Under the pieces are notes generated by a model. That model had not been told where the DNA came from, did no database searches, and was given only the letters and a program-made list of their open reading frames with translations. From assembly GCA_037074765.1 (NCBI GenBank), contig JBAMDO010000229.1:1-64000 (forward strand): a DNA stretch of 64,000 nucleotides. Reading direction: 5' to 3'. This stretch comes from Mansonella perstans (lineage: Eukaryota; Nematoda; Chromadorea; Rhabditida; Onchocercidae). Every line of letters begins with the position of its first letter. The stretch's first letter is position 1. A program made the translations under genes and the position numbers. Below, one piece after another: positions 1 through 14,403 of this stretch.

Positions 1-1442
1 TAAATTCATTTGCATATACTTTGTACAAAGATCATGAATTTCAAAGATGGTCGTATGCCTTTTGTTAAATGCATTTTCACATTGATATTTGCGCACACAT
101 TTTATGGCGCAAAATGATCGAACAAAGCGAATTTTTTTGCTTTTATTTCCGCCGAACAATCAGACAAACTGATCTTTGACTAATAAAATCCTATGATTGA
201 ACAAAAGGAAAAAAAATGAAAAAATTTAATTCTTTTAAAATTTATAGCTTTTTGCTTTATTTTACTTTTCCTCAAATATGTATGAAATTGGAACAGGTGA
301 TTGAAATGGTTTCAAAACTGAACGAAATTTTCTCTCATACATAGTATAGTAGTAATATTAGCAATGGTTATAAAACTTTTGCTTCTTTCTTTATGAACAT
401 TGTACTACATATGATGACACTTTTCATTTAATAAAATTTTATTAAAAAAACAATTTTGAAAGGGTAAAGAAAAAAAGGCAAAGAAAATTTAACAAAGAAG
501 AAAAAAGAAAATATGATGTTGCTGTTGCCTGTTGTTGTTAGCCGATCGTATCGGAATGTTCATTGTCATTTGAAATTAAATGATGTCATAAAGTGAGTGG
601 ATAAACATCAAATAACTTTGCCGATTGTTTTGATAAAAATAAAAAAAAAACATCGCATGAATTATGCAACTAAAAAAAAATGTTAAAAAATTTTATGAAA
701 TATTTATTATGCGGTAAAATTGGAAAAGAAAAATTTCCTTTTCAATTTTCCGCGTAAATTCGAAAGCAATTGGTATTTTTGTTTCAACGAATAGATGATA
801 TGTTAATTCCTCTTAATCTCTATCATTAAATTTTTTTTCCCATAAAATTTTCATAAATTCATTTGTTTGTTTGTTTATTTATTCGTTTGTTGACAGAAAT
901 TGTTTATTGCTTTTACTAATAGAACCATTTTAAAAAATCGAATTCAAATTTTTTTTAATTCCATTTCTTTCTGTTTATAATTTGAAAAGAAGAAGTCATT
1001 CTATTTCTAATTAGTCATTTTTGTCTCAAAATGATTTTTTTTTCTGTCAGTTCAATCAAAATTTTCCTTTTCAAAAATTATTTTTGAAAATTTAAAAAAT
1101 GAATGCAAGGAGAAAGAAAAAGAGAAAGAGAGAGAGAGGACGAGGAGAGAAAAATGAAAATAACTTTTCTCATTGTTATTATTGTATATAGAAATATGAG
1201 TTCTGTTTTTTTTTTTTTGTTGTTGTTATTGTGAACTATTCGAAAAATAGACGGATCGGGAAAGTATGATAACAATCAAAAAATCAGAATGAAATTCAAT
1301 TCCATTCCGTAACGGGATTGTAAGCGAACCGTAAACATTTATAATCGCATTTGAAGCGTGATCACTTTGAATCGAATCTTCCCATTCCGGTCATATTCAT
1401 TCCTCACTTACATCATCAAGTCACAATGATTTGTTTTTTTTC

Positions 1443-1600
1443 TTTTCTATCTTCTATTTTTGACTTTTCTAATCTGAAGTTACCATAATTAGAATAAATT
1501 TCAAATCAACGATTCGTTTTTTTCTTTTTTTTTTCTATCTTATGTTTTTTATTTTTCTAAATTGAGTTAGCATAATTGGAATAAATTTTAAATCAATAAA
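1443..1600. repeat. diverged tandem duplication, period ~88 bp
   Basis: Two units start at 1443 and about 1531. Each begins 'ttttctatct' and carries a later 'cataatt.gaataaatt' core. It lies inside the part of the left duplication copy that is missing from the right copy. Confidence 0.65.
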
Positions 1601-3370
1601 TTATACCTATTTCCTGATTACTGATCGATAAAATCTTATCTTGCAACATTAAATCGTAGATAAATTTTTCATTAACTCTGATCAGATAATTAATCAATAA
1701 CTGTTCCTTGTGATAAGTTAGATGAAAATTATTTGGCAATCAGTTATTAGCTATTTTGAATTCAATTACCATATAAATTCAATTTCTGTCATTGACTCAT
1801 ATATCACATTGAACTATATTACATTGATAAACTTAAAAATAACGTCAACTGTATGAAAAAAAAACCTCCTTTTATTCATGTTTAAAGCTAATTAAAACAT
1901 GAGAATTAAGAATTTAAGCTACATTATATCGTAAGCAGCAATAATGCAAATTAATATGAAGCATAAAAATTTCTACCATATCATAGGTATACTGTAACCT
2001 ATTAATAAAATGTATTGAAGTGAAAAACTTGTAAAATGAAACCATTGAAAGGTAAAATGATCATACGACGTATTTTTGCAGCAAACAACGATCAACAAGA
2101 ATGGGTAAATGTACAACGATCTTTATTTATACCACAAAATTGTATCAGAAATAATTTATTGAAATAAAAACAAATGCTTGTGAAATTTTAAAATTTTTCA
2201 AATTTATTTTTTTTCACTTATTTTTCTTCTAATAAGTGAAACAATGAAAATAAAGAGGAAGAAAACAAGAAATTAATATCATCAACAAACACTGGATAAT
2301 TTTCTTGTCTTTGATTCTCTTTTTCTCTCAATATAAATTAAATTTAATTTATCATTTTCTTTTCCATCATTAACTTGAAATACCCGCGGAACTTACTGAA
2401 GCCAAGAAAATATCATCAACAATGGAATGTAAAATTCAATTTATGGGATAATTTAACTGTTATTGTAAGCATAAATTGAAGCGATGAAAATAAAATTTTC
2501 GAATTTCAAAAATTGCAAAAAAATTTGGGGCGAAATTGAACCATGTAAGTAATAATTTCAAATTTGAGTAAAGGCAATTTTTTGATTAGTTAATTAATCT
2601 ACCGTCTAATTATTACCATTTGTAGACGATAGGAAACTTTCATTTTCATCTAATTAAACTAATGGAACAATAACGCCAAAAAAAAACAATTATCAGCTGG
2701 GCTCATATTTACAATAATAGAAAAATTAATGGAATCAAAACTGTTAAAATGAATGTGTCTTATTTTTTGAACTAGACTTTGTCTCGATACAGTCATTTCA
2801 ATTCGACTGGTTAACTTTTTCCTTATCACTGATAGCTCTTTCTTACCACTGACTATCTTAATTATTTCTCTCATTATCCTTATCACACATAGCTCTTGCT
2901 CATTACTGATAGCTCTTGCTTATCACCGATTATCTTAATTATTTCTCTTACTACGCATTTTAAAGCGAATTTCAATCGCTCTTATATTTGATAGTTTTCC
3001 AAAACACTTAATAAAATTTATTACTAATTAAATGTGAGTAATGCAATTATCAAAAGATGACTTTAATTATGGCTGAAAAGCGCTGTTGACATTTCAATTT
3101 TAAATTGTACGAGAAATGTGACAGTGCAATAATAAATAATTAAGCAAATTACAACATTAAAGAATTTTTGCATTCATGGAATATCTTTGGATTGTTCGTA
3201 ACAGAAGTTGAATTTAATATTTAGTATTTTGAAATGATTAATTATAGCTTAGAATAGTTATTGTTTAAAACTAAATCCTTTTACATTCTAATTCATACCA
3301 GCTTCAGCGCACATTATGATGATGGCAAAACTGTATTAATCTGCAATATTATAATATATTAAGTAGTACT

Positions 3371-3466
3371 AGTCCTAAATGTCACGCAAGATCTAGTTCT
3401 AAATGTCACACAAAATTCAGTCCTAAATGTCATACAAGACCTAGTCCTAAATGTTACACAAGATCA
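3371..3466. repeat. short tandem repeat, 24-bp unit, four copies
   Basis: Copies start at 3371, 3395, 3419 and 3443 and share the core 'agtcctaaatgtca'. The period is exactly 24 bp and substitutions are few. No reading frame is attached. Confidence 0.8.
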
Positions 3467-4664
3467 TTTGTTAGTAAAATTTAATTGAACTTTTTTTTTT
3501 CAATTTCTAAAATTATTTTAAATTCTAAAGAAGTTTTTTTTTTCAAAGATTTTAGATTCTAGAATTATTTCTTGTTTTAAAGAAAATCTTTAAATTTTCA
3601 ACTTCTAACTTTTATGTATTTCTATTCCAAAATGTGACAAATGTCCCATTAATTCAATAAAGCAGATTGCACATATATAATAGAAAAAGTTTAGAAAATA
3701 GATGGTTGAAAATTAATACGGAAATTTGTTCCAGTGCAATAGGTAGTGTATGAATGACGGATGAGTATTCGAATAAGTAATAACAAAATAATTCAAAGAT
3801 TTACAGTAGTCATTTAAATGCCATCAGGAATCATTCTTATCCCGATATTTACCGTAATTTGGGTTATTTGATTTCTTTTAACAAGCTGAAGCAATTTTGT
3901 CTTAATATAATTATTGTTTTCTTATTAATTATTTGTGCATTTTGATCGTTTTGGGCATTTTTCTCAGTTTATTTTAAGTTATTTAATGATTATCACAATT
4001 TAATAGTGATTCTAGCAATTACAATGATTCTGGTACAGTGATTCTGGTGCAGTGATTCTGGATGATTCTGTGGAATGATCTCGAATAATATCGGCTCTAT
4101 AGAGAATTTGAGGGAACTTCCAAGCAAATTATTTTAATTTTTGACGACTTATTCGACTTCGGTGAAAAAAAGATTATTTTCTTTTTTTGCTACAAATTAT
4201 TTTCTTTCCAGAAATTTTTCAAATGTTTTCAAATTATCAAATTTACAAACAAATTAAATTTTTTGCCTTTCTCCTACCTATCATAGCTCACAACAACAAC
4301 AACAACAATGCAGCCATGAAAGGTTGGTTCAACAGAATATTTTCTTTGTACTCTTTTCAATGATTAAAAACTTTTCAAACAGATCAATTCAATCAATGAA
4401 TAATTTGAAATTTTATTTCGAACAAAATTTGTTTGTAGTTTTTCTTTAATTATTACGATATGACATTTATACTGTACCTGCCAAGTATCAAATAAAATAA
4501 TAGTTAGGCAATATTTTTTCCCGCATTTAGCATCATTACCTGATAATACTTGGAAGACAATTGCGCATTTACTTACCGAATCAATTTATGGTGAAATCAT
4601 TTTCTTACCACAACCAAAGCAACAACAACGCCAACAACGACAACAACGACAACAACAACAAAAT

Positions 4665-7007
4665 ATGGCTGAAGAGGATAAAATGCAACTGTATCCTGTG
4701 CCAACTAAGATTTTTCATAAAAATCGTTTCAAATCATTTCGGGATATTCGATTCGCTCCAACACTGTACAACAAGAAAACAAGTCAGTACATGATTCGAG
4801 ATGATAGCAGTAATGCACACATTGTTATCCCGCATGGTTTGTTTATTCAAATTCTTTTTTTAAATCGCCGTAAATTTTTTAATATTTTAGACATCATGAG
4901 AAAGTGACATTGGTATGTGAGGGAGAAGGAGGAAATGTGATAGTAATGGGTGGTAAGCTAAAGAAGAAAAGATCAGTAAATGGCGCATAAATTTAGCTCA
5001 ATTATCAGATCATGTCTTAGGTTCCGGGTTAAAGCAAAAAAATTCGGATTTCGATAAGGAGACATATAGCTTTTGAAAATTTGCCATTCTAAAAGTTGGT
5101 TAATTTGAATAAACTTCTAGCTAACAGCAGAAAGTTCGAAATGGAAAAAAGAAATGAAATTACATTCAATTGAGTTTTTTATTTCAGGTTCAAGGATAGA
5201 GAAAAAAAAAGTGTTTTTAGATAAAGCAATGAGAGATATGTCAAATATTCCAATGAGAGATATGTCAAATATTCGTGTCAAAATGAATGCCAACAACACC
5301 GATACTATCCATGCAACGGGAACTAAAAATAAAATACCTAAATCGATAATGTCACATGATCGACAATATCATCATGGTGGATACGATGATCATGGATATA
5401 ATGGCATTGATTTTGGTGACAAGAATAATTCCAGTAAATTGTCAGCTATCAAATCAACTCAACAGTCGAAAAGGTTACAAAAAAGTAGCAAATTTTCCAG
5501 TCCGGAAACATACGCGATGATGGATCAATTAAAGGAGCGATTTTTTCGTAGTAATACGGAAATTTTTAATCAAATTTTAAATGTTCGAAAAGATATTAAT
5601 CATTTAAGAAGCGATTTTCAAAAGATTCAAAAATTTATGCAACAGCTAAATTTTAGCATAACTGAATGCATTACTAATACAGTGCAACGACTGAGTAAAT
5701 TAGCGTTGTTCACAGATAATTACTCTAAAGATGACAATTTTCGATTACGTCAAATTGATAATAACTTTCCCCCTATACGTAATGTGTATGAAGTAATAAC
5801 TAAGAGGCCAACTTACGCTACTTTTTCATGGCCAGTAAGTATTATCAGTCCAATGCTAATGTGGCGTTTGCGTGCTAATGCTGCAGCACCTGCAGTAAAC
5901 GAAGAGCAATTGAGCGGTAATGTGGAAAATACAAATGGCAATAATCGAACAGATTTAATAAAGCTTCCGATTGAAATTCCGGTTCAATGGGATCAAAATG
6001 ATGACCATGTGTCCGGAATTGTCCGGAAATGGCCGTTGCTTTCATCGATCAAAAATGAAAGTGATAACAATGGAAGTGTATTTGTAGCCAATGAAACTAA
6101 AAAGAAGATAAAGTTTGATACTATGCTGCATATTACCGGTGATGGATGTACAGAAATTGGAGTATCCTCAAACAAGGATGATAAAGTTGAAAGTGATGAC
6201 GAAGAACAGAAAGTGTCGCAGTCTCAACTGCAGTCAACAACAGCAACTGCAAATTTTCAATTGCTTATAACTGTTCGATCACCAAGCAATGAACGAGAAA
6301 TACGACATATTGTTGTAACTGAAGCATATCAACAACCATTTGCAATTAAACGATATATCGCTAGTTCAAGGATTTATTCCGACAAACTAATTAGTCATTT
6401 AATTAATTTACATACGACAAAATCACAAGCAACAACTCATCAACTGTTGAATCCTGCATCGACGACATCAATGTCAGGTCACCATGCATTGCCGCATGTC
6501 ACCACTATATCACCATTGCATTTCTTATCATCAATAGAAGATCGATCACCATTTGAGTTTGATAATAATTCACATCCTGTGATACTGAATTCCTCATCAG
6601 CTACAGCATCAAAAATATCAGATCAGACCACTGCAGCAGCTCGAACATCATTTTCGTTCTCGACATCTACAACTGAAAATAGTACCGTTGAAATCCTAAC
6701 TGATATTGACGGTAGTATCGCTGCTACTATTAATACTACTACTACTACTGTTATCACTACTGCTGCTACCACCTCTACTACTACTACTATTACATTTACC
6801 ACTATTGCTACAACTGCAGCTCCACCAATATATGTTCGGCCAACCACAATTTTTGAAAAGATTTTAAGACATAATTTGGAAACAATGCCGCCATTAATTC
6901 CATTGAAGCCCAATTTTTTTGGTAGTAATTTTGATGGTACATTTGTGCCCTGGTTTAATAACCACCAAAATAAACTGTGGCCTGATAGATTGTTTCAAAA
7001 AGGATAG
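4665..7007 (+). CDS. orphan nematode protein with coiled coil and Thr-rich tail
   Basis: I do not recognise the family. The proposed exons are 4665-4836, 4905-4952 and 5188-7007, giving about 679 aa. The second join (4952/5188) uses a good GTAAGC donor and a TTTCAG acceptor and keeps phase. The first join is weaker: the canonical acceptor at 4890 gives a stop with this donor, and the phase-correct acceptor (AAAG at 4904) is poor. The start ATG follows a CAACAA-rich leader. Visible parts: a basic N-terminus; a likely coiled coil at about residues 180-245 (heptad-like Leu/Ile/Phe with charged residues); a Ser/Thr-rich low-complexity stretch at about 570-625; and a C-terminus rich in Pro, Phe and Trp. 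No signal peptide or membrane span is evident. An AATAAA lies near 7383. The 3' part recurs as a frameshifted fragment at 34911-35276. An alternative start at 5154 would give a 617-aa protein without the small exons. Confidence 0.6.
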
Positions 7008-7975
7008 GTGAAATTACAGTTAAGCAATGAAATGATTTAAATATTGAATAATGATTTGGCAAAAGAAAAAAAAATTGATGGAAGCAGTACTTAAATGATT
7101 TTCCAATTAATAATTTTACGATAATTGCAATTAACGAAGGGATCATTTAATTGGCTCATCATCGTTTGATCCTAATTAGCAGTATCACGAATGAAATAAT
7201 GACTTTAAATGTTAGGTAATTTAATTCTCAACAAACTTTCAAGATAATTCCATTCCATGTTCATATCAAAAGTTATTATTAATTAAAAATTGTGTTGAAA
7301 CAGATTTTTCATTTGATAAAATTAATTTTCCCTCGATTGAATGTTTACTGTTTGCTTATTTATTTACATTGTTTATGTCACCAATAAATTATGTGTGACA
7401 ATACTGTAACTGAATACACTAATGTGATATGTCAGTGTGAGCTTTATCTTTTATTTATTTATTTATCGATCGATTGATTTTAAAATTTTCAAAAACTTTC
7501 CGACTAAAATTCCGCTTTTTTCCTGTGTCATATTTAAATATCCAAAAATAAATTTTAAAAGAGAAATTCAAACAATAAAAGTTTCACAGAAAAAATTGAA
7601 TCTCATTTATCTCTTCATATGTTCATGGAAAAATGGCGCTTTATTTAATTTAATTTTGACTTTACCGTCGTCCTTTCGTTTCTTTCTTTTGTAAATTTCG
7701 GAAAAAAATTAATCAGATAGTAAATTGTCTTAGTGCATAGGACAGGACGAATATAATAGTATTATCCGGTTTTAAAAAATTAAATGCTATTAATTTGGAT
7801 CCAGAAAGATTGCAATGGGTAAAGCTTCAGTACAAAAAATGAATAAATGAATTGATATAGTTTCCGGTAGAGAAAAAACAATTAGGAGGATAATGTAATT
7901 CTAACAAAAAAAAATGGTACACAGGAGAATAAATTAAATGATACCGGAAAAGTGGATAGAAAAAAAATTGAATGA

Positions 7976-9680
<1,705 letters not shown>

Positions 9681-9702
9681 TGACAATGGTAGAAAGGAAA
9701 GT

Positions 9703-10137
9703 TAGTGGTGCGTAAAATTTATTTCATTTATTGAAAGGACAACTAACTGGACCGATCAAAAAGCTTAACATAATCATGCAAATGGTAGCACCTGTCAGCG
9801 CACAAAGCAGCACTGAATCCCACAGGTAACGCTTATACTTGATGTACTCGAGGAATTAGTAAACCAATGCATTAGGATAGTAATTTTCAACAATAATTTT
9901 CTTTTTTTTTTATTTCTATCACTAGCATTGAAATTTAGGCCTATGTGCTTCACGGTGTAGAAGAAGAGATCTTAAACAAGCATATTTTTTTGACATCCAA
10001 GCACGCAGCAATGATAAAAACCATTTTTGTAATGCGTTTCACAATGCTTTTCAAGTTCAGCTTTGCTTTGTATGATCAGTCACATATGTTATATTTATAC
10101 TTGCCCTTACAGTGAGATTTAGGTCCTTTTTTAGTGT
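9703..10137. other. ~430-bp insertion present only in the left copy
   Basis: Homology to the right copy stops after 'ggtagaaaggaaa' (~9702) and resumes at 'tgcttatgg' (~10138). The intervening sequence is absent between right positions ~37620 and ~37640. It has no long open frame, no clear terminal repeats and no match elsewhere in the window. It removes the donor side of the open frame seen at 37495-37645 in the right copy. Confidence 0.6.
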
Positions 10138-11026
10138 ATGTGTTTGTTGCTTATGGTTTCTGTTATTAAAACTTTCAAAATGAAAATTTTGCTTCGAGAA
10201 ATTCTCGATGCTTTCCCTAAAAAAATCATTTATGGTGGAATATTTTAAATAATTATAAAAATTACGAAAATTAAATTGCAGTTGAATAAATTAAAATTCT
10301 CTGTAAGATCAATTTTTTTTTCGATTTATTAATTTGTAGTTTTCCCACATTGAGATGTCGACTAGTATGGAATATGAATGATGCACACCGATAAGTATCA
10401 GTGCTAATTTGTTATCGTAATTTTGAAATGCGAATTTTGAAAAACTGTTAACTCTGTCCATTTTCTTCTTTTCCAGTAATGTTTCAATTTTAGGAACAAG
10501 AAATAGCAAATAATTGTAAACAACAATTAATGGTGTGATTGCATCGGGAGCAGTTACAATTGAGGTGCGAAATATTTTTCCACACCCACTTTGATTGGAA
10601 ATTTTAATTCGTCACTAAATTTTTGTCAATTTTCTTTTTTATTTCCATCAATTAAAATCTGCTTTAATTTATTAATACACACTTGGAATGTTATATCATT
10701 AATTTGAATAGCTAAAAATGAAAAATAAGGAGTTATCAATATCATTAATCTTTAGAATAATACTTATCAACCTATGGATAATGAAATCTCAAAAATCTAA
10801 GTTCTGAATTCATATTGTGTATTTCTAGTGTCTGTCGGTGTGGTTACTGTAGTTGTTGTTGCTGCTGTTGCTGTAATGTTTTTGTTTGCTATTGTTAGTG
10901 TTAATTGTTAACGTTATCATTGCTGTTGTTTTATCATAGCTTATTCATTCTGACAAAAGAACAGGATAGTAATTTTAAATTTTAAGCGAAATTTACCGAA
11001 TGAAAAAAAGTTATATGTCAAATATT

Positions 11027-11403
11027 GCGCCAACATTATTTGCGGCAAACACTCGCCGATGTCAAATATTAAAATTTGAAAAAATAATGGCATTAACATG
11101 TCAAAAGTGTGGACAAAAGTAAGTCATGTAATTATTTAATGTCTTTTACTTTTGTTCCTTATTTCATTTTTTCAAAATAACTATAGCAAACAGTAATTAC
11201 AGTGATAATTAATAAAGATGGTAGCAATAATCGGTAATGATGGCAATGTTGATTGCTAGAAATATGAAATGATTAATTAACAAGTAATTAAGATTCAAAA
11301 ATTGTTGCATGTCGATATGTCATACCATCAAGCATAAGCGAGCCAATAATTCATATCGTTGTGCGATCGATGGTTGGTTGGATTCATATACTAAAAAACG
11401 AAA
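11027..11403 (+). pseudogene. decayed paralogue of the zinc-finger gene (two exons left)
   Basis: Exons 11027-11118 and 11293-11403 are the same lengths (92 and 111 nt) as exons 38573-38664 and 38840-38950 of the right-copy gene, with the same splice sites. Both frames are still open. However, the ATG that starts the right-copy exon is GCG here. The second Cys of finger 2 is Trp, and the exons that hold the finger-2 histidines and the tail are missing because retroelement sequence starts at ~11534. Finger 1 keeps its C-x2-C-x12-H-x3-H ligands. A functional product is unlikely. Confidence 0.75.
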
Positions 11404-11533
11404 GTAATCTTTTCATCAATGAAAACATTTTAATACAAAAAAAAATTGAAACATATTATCATCATCATTTTAAGCACTTCATTTTAAGTGCTTAGTCATT
11501 ATCAGTTATTCCAATTCTATATTATACCAAATT

Positions 11534-12162
11534 ATGTCGTGGATTTTGTTGAGAGGTCAATTAATAACCAAGAACAACCAATGTTTGACCAGAGATTGTT
11601 GTTCTGACCAGGGATTGTGGATTTGTCATGTTAGTTGAGCGCGCACTGGATAATAAACGTTTATCGGTAATAAGAATACCCGGTTTAATACAATCGAGTC
11701 TTATATGTATTAAAAAGTGGTGTGGTTTACGATAACTATTCTCAGGCATTCACTTACATACACCGGAAACTGTACGATGCAATTACAGTGTAAGCCTTGC
11801 AAAAAGATTAAATGAGGAGATTAGGGTGGACATTTGTACAAAATAGATAAATATTTTGAGCAATTGTTAGTAAAGGCATTTCCTTTAAGACGTGCATACA
11901 AAGAGTGAGGGAAAATAAAACAGAAAAAACATGGGAAATAAGTCCAAGGAATGTAAAATTAGTTAAATGATTCATAATGTCATTAGCATTCATTTACAAC
12001 TTGATTTATTGGTTCATTGACAGTTTCGCGATATGATAGTTCGCGACACTCCCAATGGAAGGAGAGAGAGAAGAAATTAGTGTGAGATCTTAGCTGAGAG
12101 GTCTTCAGGGGGTATAGTGAAACGTATTAAGTTTAATAACTAGAGCTTGTCCTCCTTTGTCT
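11534..12162 (-). repeat. putative LTR-like end of a minus-oriented element
   Basis: This non-coding stretch lies just downstream of the env relic and ends at the break in duplication homology. Read on the minus strand it finishes '...ccacgaca', comparable to the '...tcacgaca' found just before the candidate primer-binding site at 14392. It contains a short internal repeat of 'tgaccagagattgtt' near 11586-11612. A matching second LTR was not found. Confidence 0.35.
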
Positions 12163-13871
12163 TCAACTTTGATTAGATTCAATAGGAAGGACAATGATAT
12201 TTCCTTGGTTTGAATTTCGTTTTCGAGAACAACAAAATAGGAATCGTAAAAATGCGAGTTTGAATCTAAGACCAATTATTACAATGAATACCATAACAAT
12301 ACTTGTACAAACAGTTATTAATCTCCAGTGTGTTGCTACGCTTTCAAGTTCTGTTTGAATCGATTGAATAACTTGGTCGAATTCTTTTTCGAATTTTTTT
12401 CGAAAGTTTGCAAGTTCTTTTTCCTGTCCCGAGATTTCTTGCCAAAGAGATTCATCCTTCTGTTGATAAGGCATTGAATTAAAGGTATCTTGTTTGTGAG
12501 CTAGGAGTTCCAATTCTGCATTAATTCTTTCAATTTCAAACTTATTTATTAGACCTCCTTTAAATTCGATATTCCGAACTGTAATTTCATTAGGTTTATA
12601 CGTGCTATCAATAATTCTCCGTTTACTCTCTTAGCTATTATATCATTTCTTTGTAGTACCATTCTCGCTGCGAGAGTAGGATATTTGATAGATAATCTTT
12701 CAATCAAAAGCAGTAGGTTATTTCTATTTTGGCAACTTCTTTGATATATTATAGTTGATAGATAATCCTTCAATTACTGAATAAATTCTTGTCTTAATGA
12801 ATCAAAAAGATATTGAAATTTGACGTTATTGGGGTAGAATGTTTCCTCTGGAGAAGTCTCAATCATAAATAGTTGTTTCGTTGTTTGTCGTTTTGATTTC
12901 TTAGGAAGAGTTTCATCGTAGATAGTCTTCATATCAAATACGACATTTCCTTTCATTAGATATGGATTTTTGAATCTACAATTTTTCGCCATATCTGTGT
13001 TATTTTCCGTATCGATTATAAATGAAGTTGTAATTCATTGATAATAAAGTGATCTCCATATCTCATAGCTTCGTAATTTCCAATTTTTCGATAGAAACAA
13101 TGATTTTCAAACTCCGTACTGTTCCATAGAATAATACTAGTTCTAGTATTACACTTACCCTTTTTTACCATGCAATGATCGGCATTATCTAAATTAGACA
13201 TTAATCCTTGTCCATTATTTAAAAATATTTTTCCTTGAGTTAGTACGAAATTTGTTGTCGAGTGACATTTAACTCCCCACCATCCATATGAATATTGTTA
13301 TTTGTCGACCATTTATCGGGAGAAGATTGAGTCAATGTATTCCATCTATTTGTTTTTGAAGATGCATTGTTCGACAGAGTTGGAAGGAAATTGGTGAAAT
13401 AATTGTGTGATCTGATACTAGTGAAAGTGATAGTCTGAGATAAGTCTTCGTGCAAGCCGTTCATGCAATATTACTGCATTTTATTGCTGGTATCCTTACA
13501 TGAGTGCACGTGTGAACATCCACCTTGTACAGTGTGACGTTCTGACTGATGGTATCTTCGCAGGTCCATCTTTCAGGAATACTAAACGTTATTCCAGAAA
13601 TCCATTTGCATTTGTTAGCTGCAGTAATCTGTACCATCATTAGTGATAACATTGTTATCAGTGAGAATTTCAGGAGTTTATTTAAATTGTTTTTATTAGC
13701 AATTCCGACATATGCTGGTTTTTTCGAATTTTTGGTTCGGCTCGCTATTGGTCCTTCTGAATCATTTCCTAAAGGGTTTTCTGTATTGTTGAGGCCATCG
13801 TTATCGACACTGCTAATTTTCAGGGAACAAAGCATACCTACAGAACGATCGAGTTGTTTTCCACTGGGCAT
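12163..13871 (-). pseudogene. env-like glycoprotein relic of a BEL/Pao element
   Basis: On the minus strand, six consecutive open pieces (13871-13461, 13464-13240, 13201-13016, 12992-12774, 12773-12549, 12513-12163) read like one membrane glycoprotein. They are broken by several frameshifts and at least one in-frame stop between 12774 and 12773. Visible parts in order: a hydrophobic stretch like a signal peptide followed by a Cys-containing ectodomain; possible N-glycosylation sites; a basic KKSKR motif that could be a protease cleavage site; a helix-forming Glu/Gln/Lys-rich part; and near the end a membrane span followed by a short Cys/Arg-rich tail. This order fits the env-like third frame known from some nematode BEL/Pao elements. 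The family is inferred from context and architecture, not from a database match. Confidence 0.6.
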
Positions 13872-14385
13872 TGTCGTGAAAACGAAGCTTCAAATAAATA
13901 AATAATATAATAAATTTCTTATTCATATTGTAAATTAGTGCTAATGATACTATGAATCACTTTGGACATATCTACATTCCTTAAAATTTCACACGCCTTT
14001 GTTGTTATCTTATCTAACCAATTTGCATCCTTATGTTTAAAACCCTTAATTTCTCATGCTAATCTCCCTGTTTCATCTTTTCATAGTGCTTGTACCATTT
14101 CCGGTGTGTTTCTGGTGCTTCAATTTTCATGTAAACCACTCCCATTTCTCAGAGCATATAAGCTCAACCCCAGAAGGATTAGGATAGGGGTTGTTGCTTG
14201 CTCGGACTTCATCGCTCCTCTTTCGATAAAGGTTACAAAACCTACGGCTGTTGTATATTTACAAACGAACTGATTCTTCACAAATTCTCTCACACCGAGT
14301 TAACGTTTCATTTGGATAGATTTGCTTGGAGTCTAATTATCTAAGCTCGGCAAAGATTATCTGGCAGTCATTGTATTTCACGACA
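13872..14385 (+). other. possible plus-strand LTR or leader upstream of gag
   Basis: This non-coding stretch lies between the env relic and the candidate primer-binding site. It ends 'cacgaca', a plausible LTR end in CA. The start of the LTR was not located. The open frame at 13962-14273 shows no recognisable protein features and is probably chance. Confidence 0.3.
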
Positions 14386-14391
14386 AATTTT

Positions 14392-14403
14392 TGGTGCCCG
14401 AGG
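14392..14403 (+). promoter_or_regulatory. candidate retroelement primer-binding site
   Basis: The sequence TGGTGCCCGAGG begins with the TGG expected from pairing to a tRNA CCA end. It lies a few bases after a possible LTR end at 14385 and about 90 bases upstream of the first gag-like codons. The tRNA was not identified. Confidence 0.4.

Larger units (their letters stand above)
1..4664. other. non-coding, AT-rich; no gene seen
   Basis: No exon chain with consistent splice phase was found. The open frames here are short and sit in low-complexity sequence, for example a purine run near 1105-1150. Apart from its duplicate at 32724-34910, the stretch holds two small tandem repeats, listed separately, and a degenerate repeat around 2816-2950 built on 'ttatcactgatagctctt'. 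Confidence 0.7.

Noticed and set aside
6623..6913. Minus-strand Val/Ile-rich frame opposite the Thr-rich tail
   Set aside because: It is the complement of ACT/ATT codon repeats of the plus-strand gene.
13549..13905. 118-codon plus-strand frame
   Set aside because: It is the shadow of the env-like relic on the minus strand.
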